Source: Cyclobacteriaceae bacterium | GTDB lineage: Bacteria > Bacteroidota > Bacteroidia > Cytophagales > Cyclobacteriaceae | Length of the DNA: 64,000 nt | NCBI GenBank assembly: GCA_019694875.1 | Contig: JAIBBC010000001.1 | Coordinates: 806,001-870,000, forward strand | Direction: 5' to 3' | Position numbers and translations under genes: made by a program | Notes under the pieces: model-generated | What the model was told of the DNA's origin: nothing | Seen by the model: the letters and a program-made list of their open reading frames with translations, nothing else | The model's database searches: none | Shown: piece after piece, positions 16,329-25,290 of the stretch | How the letters are laid out: the number at the start of each line of letters is the position of its first letter | Position numbering within the stretch: the stretch's first letter is position 1

Positions 16329-18866
16329 TTATTTCCCTCCTACCAGGAATACCGCGTTCGCGAATGCGAGTTTGCCATTTTCCCAGAAACAACGAAACAG
16401 CGGGTTGTCGACAAAATAAATTACCTGGCCCTGACCTTTGTCTTCCACGCCAAACACGAGTGAATTATCAAGCTTACGGTTAGCTTTAAAGCCGGTAAAT
16501 CCCTGAACGGGCCTCGCCTTTCCTTTAATGATTCCCACATTCCACCCGTCTTCCAAAAATCCGAAGCGCAAATTGTTTTCACGTAACGAGTAATAGGTAT
16601 CACCCAATCCGAAGGCCAGCGGATGCGATTTATCCAGGGTAGTTTTATAAATGGCGCCCGGCAAAAATTCAGAAATTGATTTTCGCTCGGCTGCGTCATA
16701 GGTTAACAGTCCTTCTTTTCCTTTCTGATCGCTCTCCAGCTTTTCCATAGCCTTCTTCTCATCATCGTTTGTATAAAGTTTCAGTCCGAATCCCTTCTGA
16801 TCGGCAAATGAATTCAATGCGTTCGCAATCACAATCAGTCGCCCGCCATCGCTTACCCAACTGCCGATGTCGGCCAGCGTCTTTTCATCGAACAACCGAT
16901 AATTACCTTCCGGAACAACCAGCACATTGTACTTATTCAATTCGATTGATTTGAAGTAATCGGTTCCAATCTGTGTTACCGGGTAATGCAATTGTTGCTC
17001 GAAGAAGTACCAAATCTCGCCCACCGAAAGGGATGATGTCTGATCACCGGTTAGCATCGCTACCTTGGGGGCCTTCAGGTACTTCACGTAGTCGGAGCCA
17101 AAGTCTTTTCCGGAATCCACAAAGCCGGTTGTTGTCGTATAAATTTTCCGGTCCATCTGTCGCGCCAGTGTCTGAACAAGATTATCGAAACCCGGAACGC
17201 TTTCGTTGTTTCGTTGCGTCACGATTATTGTGCCTGCATCATACGACTCACCTCCTACTTTGAATGGCTGAATGGCGAGACGAACCTTCACTTTTTGTTT
17301 TAATAATGCAGCAACAAATTCAGCATCGCGAAGGCTCTTGTACTTAAAGATGTATGCATAAGGCTTGTTGGTAACCGGGGCGTTTTCCGGTGTTTTGAAC
17401 TGGTACGGTTTTGCCACATTGATTCGTTCATTCAGCGCGTAACCCTTCAACCCATAACCATACATCAGGTTCCAGGCGGTGATATCATAGGTAGCAGAAT
17501 CAGGCAATTTCGATTGTGGTTCAAACAGTGTGGTGATAAACCTTGATTTAGGCTGATATGCACTGATGATCAGATCTTCGGTGGTCAGGTTCACATTTTG
17601 AACAGACTGCGTTCCATAGTCAAATCCGCGTAACGCTTTTCCCGCTGCCGCATATCCATATTTAATTCCATGTTTATCCATCCATGAGGCGAGCTGCCGG
17701 ACCTTATCCGGATTGTTATCGCCTTTGATCACATACGTTTTATAAGCAGATGCCGGATTATTGACATTGTCTTTAAAGTATTTTTCAAACTCGTCAATAA
17801 CGCGTGTTGAATTTTGCGAAGTGACCTCCACCGTTGACATGCCCGAAGTGTGGTGGTGCATCCAGCGGTCTTTCAGCGTCAGCGGATCATCTTCCTGCGT
17901 GATAACCGACAATCCCGCGCGGCCGCCTCCGCCCTGTTCGTATGTCATGCCGATCGCACCGCTGTAAGTGGGATAGGTATCGCCATAGCTCGGGTAATAA
18001 AGATCAAAAACTTCCTTGGTAAAATACAGCCAGCCTTGTGCATCAAAATACTTAGCGTGATTCTTTCCGATCATTACCTGGAACTCGCGCTGCCACGGTG
18101 AAATCACCTCGTGATAGGGCTCAACGGCCGGAGCAAAGTAATAGGGGTTATTTGCGCCCTGCTCATGAAAATCGACATGTACGTGCGGCAGCCATTGATT
18201 GTAAACCCGTATGCGCTGCTGCGATTCGGCCTGCACCATCCACGCCCAGTCGCGGTTCAAATCAAACAGGTAGTGATTCGCTCTTCCTCCCGGCCATGGC
18301 TCGCGGTGCTCTTTTGCATCGCTGTCGGAGTTCGGTGGAAAGTTTCCATATTGATTGTAAAAGTTCGCATACCGGTCACGACCGTCAGGATTCATGCATG
18401 GATCGATAATCACAACGGTGTTCTTCAGCATTTGCTGCGAACGTGCATTGTTCGGATCAACAAGTTCATACAGGGTTTGCATGGAGGCTTCAATCGAACT
18501 GGCTTCATTGCCATGAACATTGTAGCTCAGCCACACCAGCGCCACTTTTGTTGTTGGTGTGCCTGTTTCCATACCGGCCCTGCGCAAATTATCCAGTCGG
18601 ATTTGCTCCAGATTTTTACTGTTCTCCGGTGAGGCCACTACTGCATAAATCAACGGACGATGCTCGTACGTCTCGCCATACAAAAACAATGAAACATTCG
18701 GCATAACGCCCGCCACGTGCTGGAAGTATTCCACCACGCGGTGATGCCGGGTGAAACGCTCGCCAAGTTCATATCCTAAAAATTCTTTCGGACTTAATAG
18801 CTTTTGTTGTGCAGTCGCTGCTGCGGAAATAAAAAGAACGGCAATCAGAAACCTGAATTTGTTCAT
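16329..18866 (-). CDS. Secreted M14 family zinc carboxypeptidase
   Basis: An 845-residue protein with a signal peptide ending A-A-T-A-Q and an N-terminal M14 peptidase domain (about 45-370). The zinc ligands are visible as N-V-H-G-N-E (His118, Glu121) and a later His in V-D-F-H-E-Q-G. The general-base region reads M-T-Y-E-Q-G-G-G-G. The remaining half (about 400-845) is a long extension with a glutamine-amidotransferase-like look (V-A-M-L-T-G-D-Q, G-G-R-L-I-V-I-A-N). This matches the large Bacteroidota M14 group. It probably trims peptides in the periplasm or outside the cell. Confidence 0.9.
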   Translation of the reverse strand: MNKFRFLIAVLFISAAATAQQKLLSPKEFLGYELGERFTRHHRVVEYFQHVAGVMPNVSLFLYGETYEHRPLIYAVVASPENSKNLEQIRLDNLRRAGMETGTPTTKVALVWLSYNVHGNEASSIEASMQTLYELVDPNNARSQQMLKNTVVIIDPCMNPDGRDRYANFYNQYGNFPPNSDSDAKEHREPWPGGRANHYLFDLNRDWAWMVQAESQQRIRVYNQWLPHVHVDFHEQGANNPYYFAPAVEPYHEVISPWQREFQVMIGKNHAKYFDAQGWLYFTKEVFDLYYPSYGDTYPTYSGAIGMTYEQGGGGRAGLSVITQEDDPLTLKDRWMHHHTSGMSTVEVTSQNSTRVIDEFEKYFKDNVNNPASAYKTYVIKGDNNPDKVRQLASWMDKHGIKYGYAAAGKALRGFDYGTQSVQNVNLTTEDLIISAYQPKSRFITTLFEPQSKLPDSATYDITAWNLMYGYGLKGYALNERINVAKPYQFKTPENAPVTNKPYAYIFKYKSLRDAEFVAALLKQKVKVRLAIQPFKVGGESYDAGTIIVTQRNNESVPGFDNLVQTLARQMDRKIYTTTTGFVDSGKDFGSDYVKYLKAPKVAMLTGDQTSSLSVGEIWYFFEQQLHYPVTQIGTDYFKSIELNKYNVLVVPEGNYRLFDEKTLADIGSWVSDGGRLIVIANALNSFADQKGFGLKLYTNDDEKKAMEKLESDQKGKEGLLTYDAAERKSISEFLPGAIYKTTLDKSHPLAFGLGDTYYSLRENNLRFGFLEDGWNVGIIKGKARPVQGFTGFKANRKLDNSLVFGVEDKGQGQVIYFVDNPLFRCFWENGKLAFANAVFLVGGK

Positions 18867-18938
18867 GGAGGATTGGGATTAAAAACGAAAGATAGCAGGG
18901 CAATGCAATAAAACCTCGCAAAAGTTACCGGGAACCGA

Positions 18939-19463
18939 TTAGCGATTTAAGAGGCGCTTGATTTGGGGCAAATGGTGACGAACATGTTCGTACATAAACG
19001 CGACAGATTGCCGCACATCCAGCATCCCCGCAACGGGATGTTTAAAGATGAGCCTGCGTGAGTGACGGTCGGCAATGCTGTTTAGAAAATTATTCAACTC
19101 GTGTCGTGCTTTATCCCATTGCGCAAAAGCTTCCTCTATAGAAATTACATCCGGTGTATTTTCAACAACAGCCTTTGGCGCCTTGTACCGGAACGGAAAG
19201 CGTTGCGAAATTTTAAGCAACACAAACACTGCGGCCTGCCGGAAGCCCGAATCTTTGAATCCGTCTATGCCCAGCGCCTTCTTCCGCATATAAATCAGTG
19301 AAAGTCGTTCGGATGTTATCAGATGCGAAATCACCTGCGAGACAGACCACGCGCCTGGAGTACTCTTCGAATAAAGATCGGCCGGCACATCTTTAAGCAT
19401 AGCCGCAAGTTGCGCGCGTTGACGTTCCAGTGTATCAAAAGTTTTTTGAAGATTGGCGTTCAC
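18939..19463 (-). CDS. DinB-like four-helix protein
   Basis: A 174-residue protein with the DinB/YfiT-type layout: L-P-A/V-D-L-Y-S-K-S-T-P-G-A-W-S-V-S-Q-V-I-S-H-L near the N-terminus (first metal-ligand His), a middle helix with basic residues, and C-terminal V-A-F-M-Y-E-H-V-R-H-H-L-P-Q-I (further His ligands). Members bind a metal and some act as thiol transferases, but the substrate here is unknown. I use GTG 19463. A longer frame exists upstream but would overlap the lipid kinase gene, which ends 10 bases before this start. Confidence 0.75.
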   Translation of the reverse strand: MNANLQKTFDTLERQRAQLAAMLKDVPADLYSKSTPGAWSVSQVISHLITSERLSLIYMRKKALGIDGFKDSGFRQAAVFVLLKISQRFPFRYKAPKAVVENTPDVISIEEAFAQWDKARHELNNFLNSIADRHSRRLIFKHPVAGMLDVRQSVAFMYEHVRHHLPQIKRLLNR

Positions 19464-19473
19464 AACAAGGGTT

Positions 19474-20376
19474 TTAATACAGAAATTTAATTCTTTGCGG
19501 GATAACTTTAACCGTTGCCGGAAGAAATCCCAGCAGCTCACCATCCGCCTCAATCCGGCAAGGTGATTCAGAAGTCAATTCAAATTCTTTTCCGGCTTTG
19601 TATTCGATTTTCGGATTCGAAATTTTTCTTCCGCTCTTTAGTGTATTCGTATACCGGATGAATTCAAACACCGAAACCGGTCCGCAGATAAATGCTCCAA
19701 GTTCTCCATCATCGGGTTTAGCGTCAGGAGCGATACACAATCCGCTCCCAAAATATTTGCCATTCCCGATGGCCAGGCTGCGAAGTGAATTCCTCCATTC
19801 CCACGATGTTGTTTTAATCGTGACCGGCATGCACCGGTAGGTGCCAAAGGTTGAAAGAATGGCTTTATAGTATGCCATGGAAGAACCCAAACGCTTTTTG
19901 CCCGACTGCATTTTGTTGACTACTTCCGGGCCCATTCCCGCAGAGCAAACATTTAGAAAATAGGAATGAGATTCCTTGCTATCCTTCTGAAACCTTACCG
20001 AGCCTACATCCACCAGTAAAGGTGAGAAGTTTACGAGTCGTTTGCGCAGGGCGTCAGCATCAAGTGTGATCTTAACCGTGCGCGCAAAATCGTTACCACT
20101 GCCGACAGGAAGAATGCTTAATGCAGGAAGTTGGTCGGCTGCAAGGCCGGATTGCAACATGCCGTTTAAAACCTGGTTGGTTGTTCCATCGCCTCCCGCT
20201 GCAATGATGAGATCGAAACGCTGCGAAACCGCATGGACCGAAAAGTCAAATGCATCTGTTTCCGACTTCGTTTCAAAAACTTCTGCCGAGCCGAATTCGC
20301 GGATAACCGGAAGCAAGCGCGAATAAAAAACCCGCTTCTTTCCGGAGAGGCTGTTTAAGATAATCGCAACCCGCAA
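19474..20376 (-). CDS. Diacylglycerol/lipid kinase family protein
   Basis: A protein of about 300 residues of the YegS/DagK catalytic family, which phosphorylates lipid hydroxyls with ATP. The signature G-G-D-G-T-T-N-Q-V-L-N-G-M and P-V-G-S-G-N-D-F-A-R are both intact, as is the C-terminal I-E-A-D-G-E. The start chosen is TTG 20376 (giving R-V-A-I-I-L-N-S-L-S-G-K), seven bases after the TPR gene's stop. A longer in-frame version begins inside that gene at 20463 or 20418 and is less likely. Confidence 0.85.
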   Translation of the reverse strand: MRVAIILNSLSGKKRVFYSRLLPVIREFGSAEVFETKSETDAFDFSVHAVSQRFDLIIAAGGDGTTNQVLNGMLQSGLAADQLPALSILPVGSGNDFARTVKITLDADALRKRLVNFSPLLVDVGSVRFQKDSKESHSYFLNVCSAGMGPEVVNKMQSGKKRLGSSMAYYKAILSTFGTYRCMPVTIKTTSWEWRNSLRSLAIGNGKYFGSGLCIAPDAKPDDGELGAFICGPVSVFEFIRYTNTLKSGRKISNPKIEYKAGKEFELTSESPCRIEADGELLGFLPATVKVIPQRIKFLY

Positions 20377-20383
20377 GGGGAAT

Positions 20384-21493
20384 TTATTTGCAGTTCTTCT
20401 TGATAGCTGCCTTTGCATCGACTGAGCCAAGCTCAACCGCTGTTTTAAAGTCGAGGCAGGCATCGTAGTTGTTATTCATCGCAAGCTTTACCAATCCGCG
20501 CTGGTAAAACGTGTCCCCATCAGACGGGTATAGTTCGATTGACGTGCTTAAATCTTCCAGCGCTCCCGTAAAGTCTTCTTTCTCTTTGCGGCTCAGCGCG
20601 CGGTCATCGTAGTACGAAGCGTTTGTGGGCTCAAGATCAATAGCTTTGGTATAATCAGTAATGGCGCCATCGTGATCGTCAAGGTAGTATTTCACAACTC
20701 CCCTCAAATGATAAAGTTCCGGGTCGTCATTGGTGATCTCAATCGCCTTGTTGTAGTCGTCCAGCGCATTCTTGAAATCCTCCATTGCCACACGCGTCAA
20801 CGCGCGATTCTCAAACATCAGTGAGTTTTTCGGATCAAGACGAAGCGCTTCGTTGTAATCGGCAATGGCCTTCTCATAATTCTGAACGTTGAAATAAGCC
20901 ACGCCACGATAGTTGAAAAGCGTTGCATCGGTTTTATCAAGTTCAATAGCCTTTGTGTAATCATCTATCGCGCTGATAAATTCACCCAGCTCGGCTTTCG
21001 CGAAACCGCGGTTAAAGTATTTATCGGCATCAGCCGGACCAATCTCAAGTGCCTTAGAAAAATCGAAATATGCGCCTTCTACGTCTTCTACATCATATTT
21101 TGCAAAACCGCGGTTGGTGTAATACTCACTGTTTTTTGCATTGAACTTAACGGCCTTATCAAAATCCAGGATAGCGTCTTCGTTGTCACCCAAGGCTGCC
21201 TTGGCTATCCCGCGACTGTTCCATGCTTCTGCAAATGTTGAATCGATTTCAAGCGCATAGGTATAATCGCCAATGGCTCCATAAAAATCTTCAAGGCCTA
21301 ACCGCGCCTGACCGCTCAGCACATAAGCCTGTTTATTTTTCGGATTGGCTGCGAGAATTTTAGAAAGGTCGGCTTTCGCACCTGCGAAATCTTTCTTTTC
21401 AATTTTCTTTTTTACGGCATCGAGCGGATCCTGAGCTCCGGCAACGGAAGCAATCACGACAAACAAAAGCGTAAGCAACATGTTTCTGTTCAT
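20384..21493 (-). CDS. Secreted tetratricopeptide-repeat protein
   Basis: A 369-residue protein with a signal peptide (M-N-R-N-M-L-L-T-L-L-F-V ending V-A-G-A-Q) followed by about ten TPR units of 34 residues. They show the G-x-x-K/A-x-x-L-G-D-x-x-x-A-I-x-D-Y/F-x-K-A-I-E-L-D pattern. TPR arrays are protein-binding scaffolds, and this one would be periplasmic or outer-membrane associated. The ATG at 21493 is preferred because the signal peptide follows it. The gene leads a likely operon with the lipid kinase and DinB-like genes. Confidence 0.9.
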   Translation of the reverse strand: MNRNMLLTLLFVVIASVAGAQDPLDAVKKKIEKKDFAGAKADLSKILAANPKNKQAYVLSGQARLGLEDFYGAIGDYTYALEIDSTFAEAWNSRGIAKAALGDNEDAILDFDKAVKFNAKNSEYYTNRGFAKYDVEDVEGAYFDFSKALEIGPADADKYFNRGFAKAELGEFISAIDDYTKAIELDKTDATLFNYRGVAYFNVQNYEKAIADYNEALRLDPKNSLMFENRALTRVAMEDFKNALDDYNKAIEITNDDPELYHLRGVVKYYLDDHDGAITDYTKAIDLEPTNASYYDDRALSRKEKEDFTGALEDLSTSIELYPSDGDTFYQRGLVKLAMNNNYDACLDFKTAVELGSVDAKAAIKKNCK

Positions 21494-21664
21494 GAACCTG
21501 AATTTCAATAGGCTAAAGTATGAAAAATTGTCCTGCCAGCCAGAGCCGGTAAGCGTTGCCAATCCTGTATCGTTTTTCCCACTGGTAACAATCTTCTGTT
21601 CAATAGGAATTTTTTAACAATTATTGTGTTGTTAGTCCGTATTTTGTCAGAAATCTTTTCGAAC

Positions 21665-22780
21665 ATGATCGCCAAAACCCGTATCCTTTTTCTCTTTCTT
21701 GTTGCACTTGCTTTTACAGGATTAGCCCAGGAGAAAGCTCTTGAAATGAAAATGGATTTCGAAAGCTACGATCCGCCATCTACCCTGGTAGTGCCCGAGC
21801 ACAAGTTGATGCGCGCGAAGTTTCCGTTCATCGATATTCATAATCATTACTTCGATATGAACACGGCCGACTTAAGTCAGCGTGTAAAATATATGGACGA
21901 ACTTAACATGGGCGTGATGGTTAACCTGAGCGGTCGCGGGTTCAGAAGCCAGGGCGATCACCTCGAGAAATCATTCGAAAACATTCGTACGCACTTCCCT
22001 ACCCGTTTTGTTCTGTTCACGAATATCGATTTTACGGATATCGATAATCCGGAATGGCAGGCCCGCATGACGAAACAACTGGAAGATGATGCTCGCAGGG
22101 GAGCAAAAGGACTTAAGATTTACAAGAGCTTAGGCTTGCATAACAAAGATAAAAACGGCAAACGCATCGCGATTGACGATCCGCGCATCGATCCGATCTG
22201 GGACAAGTGCGGTGAATTGGGAATACCGGTGCTTATTCACTCAGCTGATCCAAAACCTTTTTGGGATCCGATCGACAGCCTGAACGAACGCTGGCTTGAG
22301 TTGAAGCTTCACCCCAGCAGACGGTACGACAGCTCGTTCCCAAGCTTCGAACAGGTTATTACGGAGCAGCATAACGTTTTCAAGAAACATCCGAAAACAA
22401 AATTTATCAACGCGCACTTAGGATGGTATGCCAACGACCTGCAAAAACTCGGGGCATTACTCGATAAATTCCCGAATATGTATACTGAGATTGGGGCCGT
22501 AATTGCCGAACTCGGGCGTCAGCCGCGTGCAGCAAAAGCGTTTCTTACAAAGTATCAGGACCGGGTGTTATTTGGAAAAGACTCGTGGGTGCCTGAAGAA
22601 TACTCTACGTATTTCAGAGTACTGGAAACAGAAGATGAATACTTCCCCTATCACAAACGCTACCATGCCTTCTGGCGGATGTATGGCCTGGGATTGCCGG
22701 ACGAGGTGCTGAAGAAAATCTACTACAAGAACGCGATGAAACTCATCCCGGGTATTGATCCGAAAATGTTTCCGAAGTAA
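21665..22780 (+). CDS. Secreted amidohydrolase-family protein
   Basis: A 371-residue protein with a signal peptide ending F-T-G-L-A-Q and an amidohydrolase-2 type TIM barrel. The first metal motif F-I-D-I-H-N-H is at about 54-60. K-G-L-K-I-Y-K-S-L-G-L carries a Lys near the barrel centre, I-P-V-L-I-H-S-A-D a further His, and F-I-N-A-H-L-G-W-Y another. V-L-F-G-K-D-S holds the late acidic residue. The substrate is unknown. The start at ATG 21665 puts the signal peptide at the front, with TATTTTG upstream near 21640. Confidence 0.85.
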   Translation: MIAKTRILFLFLVALAFTGLAQEKALEMKMDFESYDPPSTLVVPEHKLMRAKFPFIDIHNHYFDMNTADLSQRVKYMDELNMGVMVNLSGRGFRSQGDHLEKSFENIRTHFPTRFVLFTNIDFTDIDNPEWQARMTKQLEDDARRGAKGLKIYKSLGLHNKDKNGKRIAIDDPRIDPIWDKCGELGIPVLIHSADPKPFWDPIDSLNERWLELKLHPSRRYDSSFPSFEQVITEQHNVFKKHPKTKFINAHLGWYANDLQKLGALLDKFPNMYTEIGAVIAELGRQPRAAKAFLTKYQDRVLFGKDSWVPEEYSTYFRVLETEDEYFPYHKRYHAFWRMYGLGLPDEVLKKIYYKNAMKLIPGIDPKMFPK

Positions 22781-22893
22781 CGCATACTCAAGCGTTTCAA
22801 ATAATCATTTACGCTTAATCTCCGCACGAGCGGAGTAACCGAACCTTTTCAGCACTTTTGTGTTGAGGATATAGTAGTTAACCAATCATTCCC

Positions 22894-23475
22894 GTGAATT
22901 CAGAAATCAATACATTCATACACAATCGCAGATCCGTTTTTCCAAAAGATTATACAGGCGAAACAGTAGATGATGCGATCATCCGTCAGATGCTGGAGAA
23001 CGCCAACTGGGCGCCAACGCATAAGTTCACCGAGCCGTGGCGGTTTATTGTTTATTCAGGAGAAGGCCGCAAAAAGCTGGGCGCCATTCAGGCATCATTG
23101 TACGAAAAGAAATCAAAAGCAGAGGGCACGTTCGATGAATCGAAGTATACCAACATGCTGAACAAACCGCTCGAATCTTCCCATATCATTCTCGTTTACA
23201 TGAAGCGTGATGAAAAGAAATCCGTTCCCGAAATGGAAGAGTTAGGTTCAACCTTCATGGCAGTTCAAAACATGTATCTCACGGCATCCGCAAACAAAGT
23301 AGGCGCTTACCTTAGCACGGGTGGGCCGACCTTTTACAAGGATGCAAATGAGGCTTTTGGCCTGGGGCCGGAAGACAAAATTATCGGCTTTTTCCACGTT
23401 GGGATGCCCAAACGGACTGATCACGTGAGCAGACGCAATCCCATCGAAGCCAAAGTGCAATGGGTTAATTCGTAA
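22894..23475 (+). CDS. Nitroreductase family protein
   Basis: A 193-residue flavoprotein of the nitroreductase superfamily, which uses NAD(P)H and FMN. N-terminal R-R-S-V-F-P, A-N-W-A-P-T-H-K-F-T-E-P-W-R-F (FMN binding), G-S-T-F-M-A-V-Q-N-M-Y-L, and the G-F-F-H-V-G-M-P tail are typical. The start codon is GTG (N-S-E-I-N-T-F-I-H-N-R-R). The motif TTAACCA lies eight bases before it. The gene is followed 21 bases later by the small basic-tailed protein, with which it may be co-transcribed. Confidence 0.9.
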   Translation: MNSEINTFIHNRRSVFPKDYTGETVDDAIIRQMLENANWAPTHKFTEPWRFIVYSGEGRKKLGAIQASLYEKKSKAEGTFDESKYTNMLNKPLESSHIILVYMKRDEKKSVPEMEELGSTFMAVQNMYLTASANKVGAYLSTGGPTFYKDANEAFGLGPEDKIIGFFHVGMPKRTDHVSRRNPIEAKVQWVNS

Positions 23476-23496
23476 GATTACATTCATAAACCACGT

Positions 23497-23922
23497 ATGA
23501 AAAAGCAGGCGCAAATTCCATTTCCGTTTGTGCTGGATGAACTCGATTCATTAAATCCACGAACGCGGCCGATGTTCAGTTGCCTGGGAGTTTATGCGGG
23601 CGAAAAAATTGTGCTCGCCTTGCGTAAGCGCGAAACGTCCACCGATGATAACGGTGTTTGGATTGCGACAAAACCCGAGCATCATGCAAGTCTGAGAAAA
23701 ATCTTCCCTTCGATGCGTTCGATTTACGTTTTGGGCGGAGGCGCTGAAACAAACTGGCAGATCATTCCCGAGCAGGCCGATGACTTTGAAGAATCTGTAT
23801 TGAAAATTTGTTCGCTGATCAAAAAAGGTGACGAACGCATCGGAAACATTCCGAAAAAGAAAAAAGCTAAAACTCCGGCCCGGAAAACTGCAGCAAAAAA
23901 GTCGGCCGCAAAAAAACGTTAG
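23497..23922 (+). CDS. Small protein with lysine/alanine-rich tail
   Basis: A 141-residue protein. The first 110 residues form a compact alpha/beta domain (F-V-L-D-E-L-D-S-L, P-M-F-S-C-L-G-V-Y, V-L-A-L-R-K-R-E, G-V-W-I-A-T-K-P-E-H-H) that resembles TfoX/YjbR-like folds. I cannot name the family with certainty. The last about 25 residues are almost all Lys, Ala, Pro and Thr, like histone H1 tails, which suggests contact with nucleic acid. The last four bases overlap the convergent lipoprotein gene. Confidence 0.7.
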   Translation: MKKQAQIPFPFVLDELDSLNPRTRPMFSCLGVYAGEKIVLALRKRETSTDDNGVWIATKPEHHASLRKIFPSMRSIYVLGGGAETNWQIIPEQADDFEESVLKICSLIKKGDERIGNIPKKKKAKTPARKTAAKKSAAKKR

Positions 23923-24626
23923 TCGGTTTGATTTAAATACACATCAACCTGTGTGTAGTAAAGCGTTGTTATTCCTTCGTAACCGGAATCAGTTCCAATA
24001 ATCAGCCATAACTCGCCTGCGTCATTCGTAGTAGCGTACACGGCATTGGCAGAAGAATTAAAACGTGTGATGATTGCATAATTCACCGTAGTTGACGCCA
24101 CGCCAATATTCCCAACCACCACCATATTTTCTCCTGCTGTTGACTGATCTCCTTTGTCAATATTCATGACGTAGAATCCATCAACCAATTGTTTTTCCGG
24201 CTCGATTGTGGAGGCCCCCACCTTAACATAAACACTTTCCCCCGGTGCCCCGCCAGCGCCCAAAGTTCCTGTGGGCGCGTTGGATGCCAGCTTTACATTG
24301 AACAACACCTGGTAAGTCGTGTTCTTGCGCAAACCTGAAAGCTTTCGTTTGATGAACATGAAAAGATCATCGCTGTGATTATTTCCCGACAAGCGGATTG
24401 CATTTTTTGTGGAGTCGGTGTTGATGTTATATGGAAGCGTCTCGAGACCGGCTTGCAAATGATAGGTAGCCGAATCTTCCGGGTAATCCGCAAAATCAGC
24501 TTCCCATCCCGAAAGTGAATCCCGGAATGAGTACGTAAACGAATAGAGCCTGGTATCCTGATCTTTCGAACATGAGTTTACAGCAACAATCAGAATCAGA
24601 ACCAAACAGCCGGCCAGTACCCTCAT
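23919..24626 (-). CDS. Predicted lipoprotein, function unknown
   Basis: A 235-residue protein with a lipoprotein signal peptide (lipobox V-N-S-C near residue 19). The body is beta-rich (N-T-T-Y-Q-V-L-F-N-V-K-L, A-G-E-L-W-L-I-I-G-T-D-S) and looks like a carbohydrate-binding or jelly-roll domain. Motifs are not strong enough to name a family. It is minus-strand and ends against the small basic-tailed gene. Confidence 0.7.
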   Translation of the reverse strand: MRVLAGCLVLILIVAVNSCSKDQDTRLYSFTYSFRDSLSGWEADFADYPEDSATYHLQAGLETLPYNINTDSTKNAIRLSGNNHSDDLFMFIKRKLSGLRKNTTYQVLFNVKLASNAPTGTLGAGGAPGESVYVKVGASTIEPEKQLVDGFYVMNIDKGDQSTAGENMVVVGNIGVASTTVNYAIITRFNSSANAVYATTNDAGELWLIIGTDSGYEGITTLYYTQVDVYLNQTD

Positions 24627-24677
24627 ATGATTTCCTTGTTCAATCAGTTTTTAGTTGCGTGCAAAGTAAATGCCATT

Positions 24678-25151
24678 TCAGTGCTTGCCCATGGCTATAA
24701 TCAGTTGTCGTTTCGACATCCAGACATTCCATGTTCCTTTAATTTCGATGGAGCTGTCGGCACGCGTTATAACCACCGGGTTCGTGTATAACAAAGAGTC
24801 TTCACCGATTTTCTGAACATTGTCCTGCAACGGAACACCGGAAAGCATGCTGTTAAGATATGCATCGATCAGTTGTTGCTCAATCTCCAATCCCTGTGCT
24901 TTGCCAGGAGCCAGCCAGTGAACTTTTACACTTTCTTCCTGCGATACCTTTGCCGTATCCGGACTGCTCTGTTTTAGCCTTGTCATCACATCACGGCCCT
25001 TGGCAAAAGCGGCATCCATAATCTCCGACTCGGTAACTTTAACAATAGCCTGCTGCTCGCGCGCTTCACGCATCTGTTTGCGCTGCTCATCCGATAGCGA
25101 CCCGCCACACGCACAAAGAAAAACCGTCAGAACGATAAATGACTTTTTCAT
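24678..25151 (-). CDS. Predicted lipoprotein, function unknown
   Basis: A 157-residue protein with lipobox F-L-C-A-C near residue 15, followed by a charged helical stretch (D-E-Q-R-K-Q-M-R-E-A-R-E-Q-Q). The C-terminal part contains P-V-V-I-T-R-A-D-S-S-I-E-I-K-G-T-W-N-V-W-M-S-K. I know no family for it. It probably shares a transcript with the lipoprotein gene downstream (51-base gap). Confidence 0.65.
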   Translation of the reverse strand: MKKSFIVLTVFLCACGGSLSDEQRKQMREAREQQAIVKVTESEIMDAAFAKGRDVMTRLKQSSPDTAKVSQEESVKVHWLAPGKAQGLEIEQQLIDAYLNSMLSGVPLQDNVQKIGEDSLLYTNPVVITRADSSIEIKGTWNVWMSKRQLIIAMGKH

Positions 25152-25265
25152 GCTGTAAAACTAAGATTATGATTGGAGTCTCACCAGCCGATACCGTCTT
25201 GGCGGGAATAAAATCCCTCTCGCCCGCCTGTGATCTGGCAAAGCCCCAAATACCGGAATACTGCT

Positions 25266-25273
25266 TAACTTTG
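25266..25273 (+). promoter_or_regulatory. Bacteroidota -7 box before prfA
   Basis: TAACTTTG matches TAnnTTTG exactly and lies 17 bases before the prfA ATG. No good -33 TTTG is seen at the right distance. Confidence 0.55.
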
Positions 25274-25290
25274 CCCGGATTTTTGTGAAT

